From the NCBI RefSeq assembly GCF_963877135.1, contig NZ_CAWNSW010000160.1:1-64000 (forward strand): a stretch of DNA of 64,000 bases, in the 5' to 3' direction. This stretch comes from Stenomitos frigidus_A (GTDB lineage: Bacteria; Cyanobacteriota; Cyanobacteriia; Leptolyngbyales; Leptolyngbyaceae). Below, one piece after another: positions 43,172 to 52,598 of the stretch (its first letter is position 1; each line of letters starts with the position of its first letter). The position numbers and the translations under genes are program-made. A model generated the notes under the pieces. The model did no database searches. It had not been told where the DNA came from and worked only from the letters and a program-made list of their open reading frames with translations.

Positions 43172-44704
43172 CTAGATCGCTTCTTTGCGACGGGTGCTCT
43201 TGTCACCCACCTTCTGGAAGAAGCCCCACTCTACTTGCTCTTCAGACAGGTCTGGATCGACACCCGCAAAGACATCACGGAAGATGGTGCGAGTACCGTG
43301 CCAAATATGACCAAAGAAGAAGAGAAGTGCAAAGACTGCATGACCAAAGGTAAACCAGCCGCGCGGGCTAGTGCGGAAGACACCATCTGAATTCAACGTT
43401 TCACGATCGAACTCGAATGGTTCGCCTAACTGACTAGCGCGAGCATAGCGCTTCACCGTTGCTGGGTTCTTAAATGTCTGACCATTCAATGCCCCGCCGT
43501 AGAAGCTAACAGTCACACCATTCTGCTCAAAGCTATACTTTGACTCTGCCTTACGGAACGGAATGTCTGCTCGTACAATCCCATCTTTGTCAGTCAAGAC
43601 AACAGGGAAGTTCTCAAAGAAGTTGGGCAAGCGACGTACCGACAGTTCTCGACCTTCACTATCTTTGAAAACAGGGTGACCCAACCAAGATTGAGCAATT
43701 CCGTCTCCCTTATTCATCTGACCAGTGCGGAACAAACCACCCTTAGCAGGGCTGTTGCCCACATAGTCATAGAACGCTAGTTTCTCAGGAACGGCCGCAT
43801 AAGCATCGGTCAAACTGTCGCCACTAGCTAAACTCGACTGCACGCGACGCTCGATCTCTTGCTTGAAGAAACCGCTGTCCCACTGATAGCGCGTTGGACC
43901 GAACAGTTCGATCGGTGTCGTAGCACTACCAAACCACATCGTACCTGCAACAATAAACGCTGCAAAGAAAACGGCGGCGATACTGCTAGACAGCACCGTT
44001 TCAATATTCCCCATCCGTAGTGCCTTGTACAGGCGTTCTGGTGGTCGAACACTCAAGTGGAATAGGCCCGCGATAATGCCAACAATGCCCGCAGCAATGT
44101 GATGTGCCACAACGCCCCCTGGATTGAAGGGGTTGAATCCTGCTGGTCCCCATTCGGGCGCGACCGGTTGAACGCTACCAGTCAGACCATATGGATCAGA
44201 AACCCACATGCCAGGGCCAAAAAGGCCAGTTAAGTGAAACGCACCAAAACCGAAACAGAGTAGACCGGACAAGAACAGATGGATGCCAAACATTTTTGGC
44301 AAGTCCAGTGCAGGCTCACCCGTGCGAGGATCTCTAAAAAGCTCCAGATCCCAGTAAACCCAGTGCCAACAAGCAGCTAAAAACAACAGACCGGAAAGGA
44401 TAATGTGTGCAGCAGCAACACCCTCAAACGACCAAAAGCCAGTGTCAACACCAGTTTCACCAGTGATGCTCCAACCGCTCCAGGAACCAGTAACACCCAA
44501 ACGTGCCATGAATGGCAGTACAAACATGCCCTGCCGCCAGATCGGATTTAAAACTGGATCGCTAGGATCAAAAATTGCTAGTTCGTAGAGTGCCATCGAA
44601 CCTGCCCAGCCCGCCACCAGTGCAGTGTGCATCAGGTGCGTTGCAATCAGCCGCCCGGGATCATTGATAAGGACAGTATGTACTCGGTACCAGGGTAGTC
44701 CCAT
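43172..44704 (-). CDS. psbB: photosystem II CP47 chlorophyll apoprotein
   Basis: Core antenna protein of photosystem II with six thylakoid helices and a large lumenal loop. The 510 residues begin MGLPWYRVHTVLINDPGRLI, the canonical start. Chlorophyll-binding His pairs are present in the helices (TAHLMHTALVAGW-like, VAAAHIILSGLLFLAACWHW, VAHHIAAGIVGIIAGLFHLS, TFGHAVFALLFFFGHIWHGT). Length is within two residues of the usual 508-510. AAGGAGGAG lies directly before the ATG on the minus strand. psbT follows, and a ferredoxin-like gene is divergent upstream. Confidence 0.98.
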   Translation of the reverse strand: MGLPWYRVHTVLINDPGRLIATHLMHTALVAGWAGSMALYELAIFDPSDPVLNPIWRQGMFVLPFMARLGVTGSWSGWSITGETGVDTGFWSFEGVAAAHIILSGLLFLAACWHWVYWDLELFRDPRTGEPALDLPKMFGIHLFLSGLLCFGFGAFHLTGLFGPGMWVSDPYGLTGSVQPVAPEWGPAGFNPFNPGGVVAHHIAAGIVGIIAGLFHLSVRPPERLYKALRMGNIETVLSSSIAAVFFAAFIVAGTMWFGSATTPIELFGPTRYQWDSGFFKQEIERRVQSSLASGDSLTDAYAAVPEKLAFYDYVGNSPAKGGLFRTGQMNKGDGIAQSWLGHPVFKDSEGRELSVRRLPNFFENFPVVLTDKDGIVRADIPFRKAESKYSFEQNGVTVSFYGGALNGQTFKNPATVKRYARASQLGEPFEFDRETLNSDGVFRTSPRGWFTFGHAVFALLFFFGHIWHGTRTIFRDVFAGVDPDLSEEQVEWGFFQKVGDKSTRRKEAI

Positions 44705-45237
44705 TGACTACGCTCCTCCTTGTGAATAGCTCTAGTTCAACGTATTCCTAAACATTTTATTAAAGCGCCGGACATTGGTAAATGTACCAGGTCTGAGGCT
44801 ACTTCAACTCTGCACTCCTCAATCTGGTCTCCAGTTCGACCTTCAAATAGAGTCGAATCGCAATCTACCAGCCGTGTTTATGAAAATGAAAGCGTATAAA
44901 GAAGTGTAACCAGTGTGAGAACCGATTGCAAGCAAAGGATGACTCTGCCAGAGTTTTGAGGGAATTGGACGCGTTTTTGTGAACTTGTGTAACAGACACA
45001 GTCCATCCCCCGCTCGAAGTAGCGCGGAAATTTTAGAGGCGGCAAAGTCGGTAGGCTGTGAACACTTGAATCATTCAGGTCCGTCGCGTTTAGGAGCATT
45101 GGCAAGAAGGCTCTTTTGGCCTCCGTGCTTGACTTCTCTGTCGGAGTAAGGAACAAATGGGATGCAAACCGACATGCCAAGCGCGCCCCGTTTCGTTTGC
45201 CAATAGCGCCACTGCTCTCTTAAAGGAAATCAAGTCA
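44705..45237. other. divergent psbB / ferredoxin promoter region
   Basis: 533 bp between two divergently transcribed genes. Open frames of up to 100 codons on the minus strand do not resemble a protein. The region must contain the psbB promoter and a leader on one side and the ferredoxin promoter on the other. I could not locate consensus boxes with confidence. Confidence 0.5.
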
Positions 45238-45543
45238 ATGACTACCATCAAATTTTTAAAGGAAGATCGAGAAGTTGTTGTGGCAGATGGCGCAAACCTA
45301 AGACTTAAAGCCATAGAGAACCGTATTGATATTTATACTTTTGTCGGAAAAATGACGAATTGCGGTGGCTACGGTCAATGTGGCACCTGCATTGTTGAAA
45401 TTGTCGATGGGATGGAGAATCTTTCACCGCCCACTGAGACCGAAAAAAAGAAGCTGAAGAAGAAGCCTGCAACCTACCGTTTAGCCTGTCAAACCCTTGT
45501 TAACGGCGCTGTTACGGTCAAGACTAAGCCGTCTGCCAAATAA
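45238..45543 (+). CDS. plant-type [2Fe-2S] ferredoxin-like protein
   Basis: A 101-residue electron carrier with one [2Fe-2S] cluster. The cysteines are Cys42, Cys48, Cys51 and Cys84 (NCGGYGQCGTC ... RLACQT). The first interval is C-x5-C instead of the C-x4-C of photosynthetic ferredoxin PetF, and the C terminus is Lys-rich (EKKKLKKKPATY), so it is an alternative ferredoxin and not the main photosystem I acceptor. The ATG at 45238, after AAAGGAAATCAAG, gives the family start MTTIKFLKEDREV. It is divergent from psbB and 176 bp upstream of psbM, a neighbourhood suggesting a role near photosystem II, but the partner is unknown. Confidence 0.9.
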   Translation: MTTIKFLKEDREVVVADGANLRLKAIENRIDIYTFVGKMTNCGGYGQCGTCIVEIVDGMENLSPPTETEKKKLKKKPATYRLACQTLVNGAVTVKTKPSAK

Positions 45544-45719
45544 TTCTTCACCGTACTCTCAGCCGCCACAACAGCTTTCCGAAGAAATAATGTCTAAAGA
45601 GAAATAAGCTTTAGAACGATTCGAAAGGCTCAACCAGGTTTTACACGCTGCAGGGGGCGATCGCACAGTGGTATTCTATTTGTGTCGATGCAGCGCTATC
45701 TAAAAATTAGGCAAGTCTT

Positions 45720-45836
45720 ATGCAAGTCAACGATCTAGGATTTATTGCAAGCATCCTCTTTGTATTGGTTCCAGCAGTTTTTCTGCTCATCCTTTACATT
45801 CAAACGGCAAGCAGTAATGCCAATAAAGATTCCTAA
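45720..45836 (+). CDS. psbM: photosystem II protein M
   Basis: A 38-residue single-helix subunit at the photosystem II dimer interface, recognised by direct translation. It begins MQVNDLGFIASILFVLVPAV and ends FLLILYIQTASSNANKDS, which is the typical PsbM sequence with the ILYIQT motif. No strong ribosome-binding site is visible; the gene follows a ferredoxin-like gene in the same direction and may share its transcript. Its small size makes it easy to miss. Confidence 0.95.
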   Translation: MQVNDLGFIASILFVLVPAVFLLILYIQTASSNANKDS

Positions 45837-46035
45837 GCAATGCTACCCAGCATTCTTTACCCTTTAAGCGTTGGAGGCATTTACCTCTAGCGCTTTCTGT
45901 TTATGAGGCCGATCGATTTCGTTAGTCTGAGGCTTGACCAATTGAAGGGATAGCTTTTTACTGAGGATCTGCATCTAAAGACCCTCTTTTTCTCAGCAAC
46001 GTGGTGCTGAGAAAAGTTGATTGCGCATAAATGCC

Positions 46036-46407
46036 CTAGTCGATCGTCTCGTCTACGGGTGCCACAGGCGATAGGGTTGTAAACATCGCGCCCATATCCT
46101 CATCCGAGAGATCTTGAAAATTGCTGAGCAAGGCCCTTAGCTTCATACGATGAATATAAGGCCAGCCACCAGACGTCTCAATGTCTTTCAAAAGACTGTA
46201 TAGCGCCTGGCGGTTGTCAGGTAAGGAATCCTGAAAAAGGCTATCGCGGATCTCCTGGTGTAAGCCTTCTAACATCCTCAGTAGTGACAGCAAAGCCAAG
46301 CTTTCCCCCTGCCGAGCATTGGCTAAATTTCGAATGGTGTCGCCAAGAGACTTTAGCTTCGATTCAAATTCAAGCTGTTCTGTCTTAGAACGATCGCGAT
46401 TGCTCAT
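46036..46407 (-). CDS. conserved hypothetical helical protein
   Basis: A 123-residue, mostly helical, acidic protein (MSNRDRSKTEQLEFESKLKS, ARQGESLALLSLLRMLEGLH, LPDNRQALYSLLKDIETSGG). No signal peptide, membrane segment or metal motif. I recognise no named family, but the balanced codon use and clean ATG start support a real gene. It lies between psbM (convergent) and psbO (divergent), so a photosynthesis-related role is possible only by association. A hairpin around 45986-46016 separates it from psbM. Confidence 0.6.
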   Translation of the reverse strand: MSNRDRSKTEQLEFESKLKSLGDTIRNLANARQGESLALLSLLRMLEGLHQEIRDSLFQDSLPDNRQALYSLLKDIETSGGWPYIHRMKLRALLSNFQDLSDEDMGAMFTTLSPVAPVDETID

Positions 46408-46845
46408 CAAAGTGTATCCCTGTAAACGCCATCAGCCCATTTGGCCAGAGTTTAGCTCTAGCGTACTCTGGCACAGTCAATAAAAACATCCTGAACAGGC
46501 TGCCCTTCACTTACCCGCGACTCTCAATGGACAACGACTGTCGCCATCACACCAATTTTGTTGCTGAAGTCAAAGTAAAGGTTACATTGCCATGTAAAAT
46601 GCAGGATGAAACCTTTGTTAAATCATTCCGGGGACATGAGAACTTAGTCAAGTGTAGGCGTGGTTCAATCTGTCTCTTCGAAAATCGGGCATTGTCTCAG
46701 ATACTTAGCGTCTGGGCTTTCTTGGAGCGTGCCTGCTGTCATCTTTGTTGAAAGGGCAACCCTCCTGCCTTATGAACGAAGACCATTGAAACCCGGCTCT
46801 GGATTGCACTGGCAAAAAAATATTTACGTTGATATTGAGGTTTTC
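46408..46845. other. spacer upstream of psbO
   Basis: About 440 bp containing the psbO promoter and leader. A GTTACATT sequence at 46581-46588 matches half of an HLR1 site (RpaB target), but the second half-site is not at the required distance. No gene is recognised. Confidence 0.4.
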
Positions 46846-47676
46846 ATGAGGTACCGCGCTTTAACCGTTGCACTTCTGGCACTTTGCTTTAGCCTGTTGA
46901 CCGCTTTTTCTACAAGCCCAGCGTTTGCTAAAGAAGCTCTAACCTACGATCAGATTCGAGGTACAGGTTTGGCTAACAGTTGCCCTCAGTTAGAAGAAAC
47001 GTCTCGTGGATCGATTCCGATCGATCCTGACAAGTCCTACTCCCTCACCTCTCTTTGCTTGCAGCCGACAAGCTTCCTGGTCAAGGAAGAATCTGCTAAC
47101 AAGCGACAAAAAGCAGAATTCGTTTCCGCTAAATTAATGACCCGCTACACCTCCAGTATCGAGTCGGTAGAGGGCAAGCTAAACGTCAATCCTGACGGGA
47201 GCCTGACATTTGTTGAACAAGACGGTATTGACTTCCAAGCCATTACCGTTCAGCTTCCCGGTGGTGAGCGTGTGCCATTTCTCTTCACCATCAAGAATTT
47301 GGTTGCTACAACAGAGCCAGGGACAACCAGCATCAGTACATCAACTGATTTTGAGGGCGTCTTTAAGGTACCCTCATACCGAACCTCTAACTTCCTCGAC
47401 CCCAAAGGGCGTGGTTTGACTGCTGGCTATGACAATGCGGTTGGCCTTCCTGGACAAGCGGACGACGAAGAATTAGCAAAAGAAAACACCAAACAGTTTC
47501 AGCTCGATAAGGGCAAAATTTCACTTCGGGTTGCCAAAATTGACAATGTGACAGGTGAAATTGCGGGCACGTTTGAAAGTGAACAGCCGTCTGAAACCGA
47601 TATGGGTTCTAAAAAGGCAAGCGATATCAAGATTCGTGGTCTTTTCTATGCTCGCGTTGAGCAAACGGCAGTGTAG
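46846..47676 (+). CDS. psbO: photosystem II manganese-stabilising protein PsbO
   Basis: Lumenal 33-kDa extrinsic protein that stabilises the Mn4CaO5 cluster of the oxygen-evolving complex. The 276-residue precursor has a signal peptide ending in SPAFA, then the mature protein EALTYDQIRGTGLANSCPQL. The two cysteines (NSCPQ and LTSLCLQP) that form the PsbO disulfide, the GRGLTAGYDNAVGLP segment and the beta-barrel end GEIAGTFESEQPSETDMGSK are all present. The ATG is the only start giving a normal signal peptide; longer in-frame extensions upstream are not plausible. A hairpin terminator follows at 47864. Confidence 0.97.
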   Translation: MRYRALTVALLALCFSLLTAFSTSPAFAKEALTYDQIRGTGLANSCPQLEETSRGSIPIDPDKSYSLTSLCLQPTSFLVKEESANKRQKAEFVSAKLMTRYTSSIESVEGKLNVNPDGSLTFVEQDGIDFQAITVQLPGGERVPFLFTIKNLVATTEPGTTSISTSTDFEGVFKVPSYRTSNFLDPKGRGLTAGYDNAVGLPGQADDEELAKENTKQFQLDKGKISLRVAKIDNVTGEIAGTFESEQPSETDMGSKKASDIKIRGLFYARVEQTAV

Positions 47677-47863
47677 GCGTGTGAATCTACTTAGGTGTCT
47701 CTATGTGTTTGCGCTGAACGTGCACCAGCAGTTCATCACTACCGCAGCGTACTCATCAATTGTTTGACTGGGTATCGGTCTTGAAGGCACTTCACTCCTG
47801 GCCCAAAAAACGGCAGTTCAAAGGGTACTACTATCTTTTGATCCAATCGCTATCTTTCATTTT

Positions 47864-47888
47864 AAGGGGGCTTCATGCCCCTTTTTTT
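47864..47888 (+). terminator. intrinsic terminator after psbO
   Basis: AAGGGG pairs with CCCCTT around a short loop (GCTTCATG) and is followed by a run of T. It is 190 bp beyond the psbO stop. Confidence 0.75.
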
Positions 47889-48069
47889 GTGCATAAACAC
47901 TGAATCTTCAGTCTGGAAAATTAAGCGTACAGTTAGCCGCTTGAAGCAGACTTCGTAAAAATTAGTTTTTGCTCCCTTACATTTCCGTAGAATTAGTGAG
48001 TTCGTGGTACGTTGCTGAGGGAGTGACGACTGTGTAGAATGCTTCTTGAATAATGGTGCTCCAGCACTT

Positions 48070-48180
48070 GGTAAAAACCCGGCCTTGAGGCGGTTTCACA
48101 GACACCCTAAGTCCGTAAGAATGCCGTTGCTAGGAGCCTACAGGAACGGATAAGGTTGGTTTGTAACGGTAGGACGTTAG
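48070..48180 (+). ncRNA. candidate structured RNA or long leader upstream of sigF
   Basis: Two clear local hairpins: AAACC (48075-48079) with GGTTT (48092-48096) enclosing a GC-rich inner stem, and CCGTT (48124-48128) with AACGG (48145-48149) enclosing TAG-GAGC-CTA. A third segment AACGGTAGGACGTT (48165-48178) can fold on itself. No coding frame covers the region. It could be a small RNA or the 5' leader of the sigma factor; it matches no RNA family I can name. Confidence 0.3.
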
Positions 48181-48410
48181 CACAATGTTTGGTGACGCTG
48201 AATGCGCTGCCCCTGACCACACCACTTTGGTACGTTCTATTGAACACTTGAGTGCTCCCAGTTCGTTACCAGTCCTTTGAAGAGCCCCTGTCCCCGATGT
48301 CTGCTTTAAACCCGGTATCTGCCTTTAATCAGTGTGCCCTTGCTGAACATCAAACAAGACTGAAGTTTGAATAGTCCTGATGTCACTTGCTCTACCGACT
48401 GAAATTCGTC

Positions 48411-49187
48411 ATGCTTACGACAGCTAACTGTGAATTAAAAAGCGAGAGTTTGCAGCTTTTGCGAGCCTATCAACAATCACCTTGTCCTCAGGTTCGTAAT
48501 CAATTGGTGGAACTCAATATTGGCTTAGTCAGAAAAGAAGCTCATCACTGGATTAACCAGTGCAACGAGTGCTACGAGGATTTGCTTCAGGTTGGCTCGA
48601 TTGGTTTAATTCGAGCGATCGAGCGGTTCGATCTATCCAAAGGACACGCCTTCAGTTCGTTTGCCATCCCTTATATTCGGGGTGAAATTCAGCATTACCT
48701 GCGTGATAAAAGCCCTTCTGTGCGTATTCCCCGCCGTTGGCAAGCGCTAGAGCGGCAGGCCGTATTGGCAGTACGAGAGTTACAAGTCAAGCTGAAGCGT
48801 CAACCGATCGATTCAGAAATCGCAGCGGCGATCGACATTAGCTTAGCTGAGTGGCAAGAGATTAAGCTCGCTTGCCGCAACCGCGCCATGCTCAGTTTAG
48901 ATGCACCCATCCGCGATGAGGAAGAAGGGGCGTCGTCGCTGGGTGAACTGATGCCAGATACCCAGTATCGGAGCTTTCAGCTAGCGCAAGAAGATCAACT
49001 ACGGTTGCAGCAGGCGTTAGTCCAGTTGGAGAAACGAACTCGTGAAATTTTGGAGTTTGTCTTTCTTCATGACTTAACCCAGAAAGAGACTGCTGATCGA
49101 CTCGGTATCAGTGCTGTAACGGTTTCTCGTCGAGTCAAAAAAGGATTAGAGTCACTTCAGCATCTCATGGTAGGGGCTGAGGACTAA
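48411..49187 (+). CDS. sigF: group 3 sigma factor, SigF-like
   Basis: Alternative RNA polymerase sigma factor of 258 residues. It has region 2 (RNQLVELNIGLVRKEAHHWI, EDLLQVGSIGLIRAIERFDL, FSSFAIPYIRGEIQHYLRDK), region 3 and a region 4 helix-turn-helix (LTQKETADRLGISAVTVSRR). There is no region 1.1. This architecture and the PYIRGEIQHYLRD segment are those of cyanobacterial SigF-type factors, linked in other species to motility and stress; that role is not shown here. The ATG at 48411 follows ATTCGTC without a strong ribosome-binding site. A strong terminator follows at 49215. Confidence 0.85.
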   Translation: MLTTANCELKSESLQLLRAYQQSPCPQVRNQLVELNIGLVRKEAHHWINQCNECYEDLLQVGSIGLIRAIERFDLSKGHAFSSFAIPYIRGEIQHYLRDKSPSVRIPRRWQALERQAVLAVRELQVKLKRQPIDSEIAAAIDISLAEWQEIKLACRNRAMLSLDAPIRDEEEGASSLGELMPDTQYRSFQLAQEDQLRLQQALVQLEKRTREILEFVFLHDLTQKETADRLGISAVTVSRRVKKGLESLQHLMVGAED

Positions 49188-49214
49188 CCGTTCTAAGCCA
49201 ATTGCAGCATTGAT

Positions 49215-49257
49215 CAAGAGCGGCAGAACATGATTAAGTTCTGCCGCTCTTGGTTTT
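49215..49257 (+). terminator. intrinsic terminator after sigF
   Basis: CAAGAGCGGCAGAAC (49215-49229) pairs perfectly with GTTCTGCCGCTCTTG (49238-49252), loop ATGATTAA, then GTTTTC. A 15-bp perfect stem. Confidence 0.9.
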
Positions 49258-49319
49258 CAAGCAAGTTTCGCTCCGACGAACGCTCAAGCTGCTTTCATTC
49301 TCATTCCTAAGCGGCAGCC

Positions 49320-52300
49320 TTAGGTTGTCAGCGGGAGCGTAAACCAAAAGGTAGCACCCTCACCTGGCGTACTGCTCACACCAATTTGTCCACCATGAGC
49401 AGTGATAATTTGTCGGCAAAGATAGAGACCCAAACCGATGCCAGTAGAGCGACGAGCACGGGTACCACGAGCGTAGCGTTCGAAAAGGGAATCGCACTCG
49501 CTGGCAGTCATACCCACCCCATTGTCCTGAACATTACAGCGGATGAGATCGTCCTCGATCGCAACCGTTAAAGTCAGCTGTAATCCGGGCGGATTGTGCT
49601 TGAGGGCGTTCGTGAGGAGGTTCTCAAACACACGCCGAATCAGCGCCGGATCAGCAGTGGCGGGTAGCAGATCAAACGGCACTTGATTGATCAGCGTTGC
49701 CTGGTTCTCGACCAGTAGAGGTTCTAGATCGTCCACGATCGCCCGTACCAGATTACCCAGATGTAGCTGTTCGCAGTTTAGATTGATGCCCCCTGCTTCG
49801 CTGGAATGCGCCTCTAGCAAAGAATTGATCATCTTGAGCTGGCGATCGCTGCTTTGTAGCATCCGGTCCAAGACAGAGCGGGAAATGGCGACCGTAGCGC
49901 CCGGTTTATGCTGCAGATTTTTGAGCACCATCATCGTACCCATCACGGGTGTCCGCAAATCATGAGAAACGGCGTTCAGAAAGTCGTCTTTGGTTTGGCT
50001 AAGTTCCTGGAGTTCTTGCATGTTCTGCTGTAGTTGAGCGGTACGTTCCTGCACCTGATGTTCGAGACTGGCGGCAAGCGTCTGCACTTGCTGATAGAGC
50101 CCTGCTTGCTGGATGGCGATCGCTACCTGCACCGCTAATTGCTCTAAGAGCTGCACCTCAAAGGCGGCCCAAGGGCGTGGGTTGTCACACTGATTGGCAA
50201 TTAACACGCCGAAAAATTCGTCGCCAAGGATGATGGGCACCCCCAGACTGGCTTTGATATGACAGCGCGTGTAATAATCTGCCAGCAAAGGCGATACGGT
50301 AGCGGTAGCGGTGTCATCAATCGCCTGCACTTGCCCTTGAGCAAAGAGTGCCCGAATTTCGCGCAGGTACATATCATCAGCGATCCATGTAAGGATCGAA
50401 CCCCACGCCGGAGCGGCAGACTCTGCAACCACTTTGCCCTGCCATGCCGCATCAATCTGGCCGATAAAGACGCGATCGACCTGCAGGAATTGACGAACCT
50501 CAGCAACGGTCGTTGTAAGGATTTGATCCAGATTGAGCGATCGTCGGATGCGGAGGGCAATCAACCCTAATAGACGATCGCGTTCAGCATTTGCCTGTAA
50601 TTGTGCGATCGCTCGCTTCTTCTGCGTAATGTCACGCACGATGGCTAGCACTTCATCCTTGCCGCTCACCACTAAACGGGCTTCATAATCACGCAGTTCA
50701 CCCCGATTGTGCAGTTGATATTCAAAAATTTGGATTTCACCTGTTTCCAATGTGCGCTCGATATACGCCATACGCTGTTCGGCTGCGGCAAGAGGCAGTA
50801 CCTCGTAGACAGTTTTGCCAATCATGTGACTAGGTGATATCACAAAATCGCTTTCCTGATCGGCTTTGCAGTCCAAGTAAACGCCATCTCGACGAATGCG
50901 AAACATCATGTCGGGAATGGCGTTTAAAAACGCTAGATTTCGCGCTTCACTGATTTGGAGTGCTTCTTCTGTACGCTTACGATCGGTGATGTCGATTGTG
51001 ACCGTCTGCAAGCAAGAGATGCCTTTGAGGTGAATGATTTCCGCAGAAAGGAGAGCTACCCCTATTTCACCGGATTTGCGACGAAATTTCATTTCCAGGT
51101 TATGTATTGACCCAGAGGCTTGAAGCGTCTGCAACATCTGGGCACGTGCTGCCGGGTCAACCCACAGATCTAGCTCTGAGATCGTGAGCCCAATGATTTC
51201 TTCTCTCTGATAGCCTGTAACGTCTAGAAAGCTATCGTTGATATCAATGATGCGAGACAAAGCGGCTGGCTGCAGCGTCGTCAGGGTGATGGCGGTGGGG
51301 CTGGAACGGAAGGCGATTGAAAACTTCTCTTCTGATTCGCGTAAGGCTTGCTCTGATCGCTTCCGTTCAGTAATGTCTAGAATGTAGCCTTCGTAATGGG
51401 TCAGGTGCCCCTGTTCGCTGCAAATCAAGCTGCAAAAGTCATAAACCCAGCGCACCTCTCCATCGGCGGTGATGATGCGGTAATCCTGCTCGATCGCTGT
51501 TAAGTGTACGGCGCTACCAGCCTCTACTTCTGCGGACACTCTAGCGGCATCATCAGGATGGATAATGTCGCCATAAAGGAGGCTCCGACTGGTGAAGTCT
51601 TCTGGTTGGTAGCCAAACTGGCTGACGTTGGCAGAAACATACTCGACTGGGAAGCCTGTTTGCGCCAGCCAACGAAAAACCACGACTGGACCTTCTGCAA
51701 ACAGTCGTCGCGCGCGATCGCTAGCTTGTTCGGCGCGCCTACGTTCGGTGACATCGGTTAGAACAGCTAAGGAGCGAATGATGGAGCCGTCCGCATCCCA
51801 TTCGGCGATTGCAGATAGCAACACATCCATAATTTCGCCATTCTTTTTCACGAATTGATAGGGCACATCCTTGCACACGCCCGTTGCAAAGTACTCCGGC
51901 AGCACGACGGTTTCGGCGTAGTGGCGCGATGCTGGCGTCATTAGCTCCACCGCTTGACGACCCAACACTTCGCTACGTGTATAGCCCAGAGACGACAACC
52001 AGTAATCGCTTACACTGATCAAACAACCATGACAGTCGATCGACTGCAGCATGGCAGGCGTATTGGTGTAGAGCGATCGATAGCGATATTCGCGTTCGCG
52101 TAGTGCCTCCTCGGTGCGCTTACGCGCGGTGATATCCCGCTCAATCCCCAAGACTTCAGAGGGGCCACTCACGACTAAACGGACTTCATAGTCACGCAGT
52201 TCCCCTGCAGCGGTTTCCCAGGCTGTAGGAATCTGGTACTCCAAAGTTTGCAGTGTGCCTGAGTCGAGGGTACGGGCAATCGCATCCAGGCACCTTTGAG

Positions 52301-52598
52301 CCAAATCAGGCGGCAGAAACTCGCGCAGATTGGTGCCCACGATCGCCTCGCGGCTAAACCCGTGTTCAGTGTCCTCTGGAGTGCCTTTGAAATCCAGGCT
52401 GTCGCCATTGCGGTTAACGAGAAACACGCGATCGGGTAATGCCTGCAAGATGGCTTCATACCAGATCTGTCGCGGTGGCGGTGGCGGAGTTTCTGGTGGT
52501 GCCAGAGAACCCGCCAGGACACTGAGAAGACGCTCAAAGGCTGCCTCATCTCGACAGCAGTCCCGAATTGTCTGTAAGTCAGCTGTGTCAAGAATCAT
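49320..52598 (-). CDS. five-PAS, GAF sensor histidine kinase
   Basis: A 1092-residue soluble sensor kinase. Five PAS/PAC units follow one another from about residue 50 to 680, each ending in a DIT-type linker (GIERDITARKRTEEAL, VLTDVTERRRAEQAS, ILDITERKRSEQAL, TIDITDRKRTEEAL, IVRDITQKKRAIAQL). A GAF domain (about 690-850), a coiled coil, HisKA (NAVSHDLRTPVMGTMMVLKN) and HATPase (ENLLTNALKHNPPG, DNGVGM, TGIGLGLYLCRQII) complete it. No receiver or membrane helix is present. PAS units 1 and 5 are markedly similar. The ATG at 52598 is preceded by AGGAA. No response regulator is adjacent, so the partner is unknown. Confidence 0.88.
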   Translation of the reverse strand: MILDTADLQTIRDCCRDEAAFERLLSVLAGSLAPPETPPPPPRQIWYEAILQALPDRVFLVNRNGDSLDFKGTPEDTEHGFSREAIVGTNLREFLPPDLAQRCLDAIARTLDSGTLQTLEYQIPTAWETAAGELRDYEVRLVVSGPSEVLGIERDITARKRTEEALREREYRYRSLYTNTPAMLQSIDCHGCLISVSDYWLSSLGYTRSEVLGRQAVELMTPASRHYAETVVLPEYFATGVCKDVPYQFVKKNGEIMDVLLSAIAEWDADGSIIRSLAVLTDVTERRRAEQASDRARRLFAEGPVVVFRWLAQTGFPVEYVSANVSQFGYQPEDFTSRSLLYGDIIHPDDAARVSAEVEAGSAVHLTAIEQDYRIITADGEVRWVYDFCSLICSEQGHLTHYEGYILDITERKRSEQALRESEEKFSIAFRSSPTAITLTTLQPAALSRIIDINDSFLDVTGYQREEIIGLTISELDLWVDPAARAQMLQTLQASGSIHNLEMKFRRKSGEIGVALLSAEIIHLKGISCLQTVTIDITDRKRTEEALQISEARNLAFLNAIPDMMFRIRRDGVYLDCKADQESDFVISPSHMIGKTVYEVLPLAAAEQRMAYIERTLETGEIQIFEYQLHNRGELRDYEARLVVSGKDEVLAIVRDITQKKRAIAQLQANAERDRLLGLIALRIRRSLNLDQILTTTVAEVRQFLQVDRVFIGQIDAAWQGKVVAESAAPAWGSILTWIADDMYLREIRALFAQGQVQAIDDTATATVSPLLADYYTRCHIKASLGVPIILGDEFFGVLIANQCDNPRPWAAFEVQLLEQLAVQVAIAIQQAGLYQQVQTLAASLEHQVQERTAQLQQNMQELQELSQTKDDFLNAVSHDLRTPVMGTMMVLKNLQHKPGATVAISRSVLDRMLQSSDRQLKMINSLLEAHSSEAGGINLNCEQLHLGNLVRAIVDDLEPLLVENQATLINQVPFDLLPATADPALIRRVFENLLTNALKHNPPGLQLTLTVAIEDDLIRCNVQDNGVGMTASECDSLFERYARGTRARRSTGIGLGLYLCRQIITAHGGQIGVSSTPGEGATFWFTLPLTT

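Larger units (their letters stand above)
47677..48410. other. long psbO-sigF spacer with possible structured RNA
   Basis: 734 bp. It contains the psbO terminator (47864-47888) and, between about 48060 and 48200, a run of hairpin-forming segments described separately. No protein-coding frame was recognised. Confidence 0.5.

Noticed and set aside
44878..45180. 100-codon minus-strand frame between psbB and the ferredoxin gene
   Set aside because: It lies in a promoter region, overlaps the ferredoxin leader, and the product resembles no family.
46581..46598. Possible HLR1 (RpaB) site upstream of psbO
   Set aside because: Only one GTTACATT half-site is present; the second direct half-site is missing at the required spacing.
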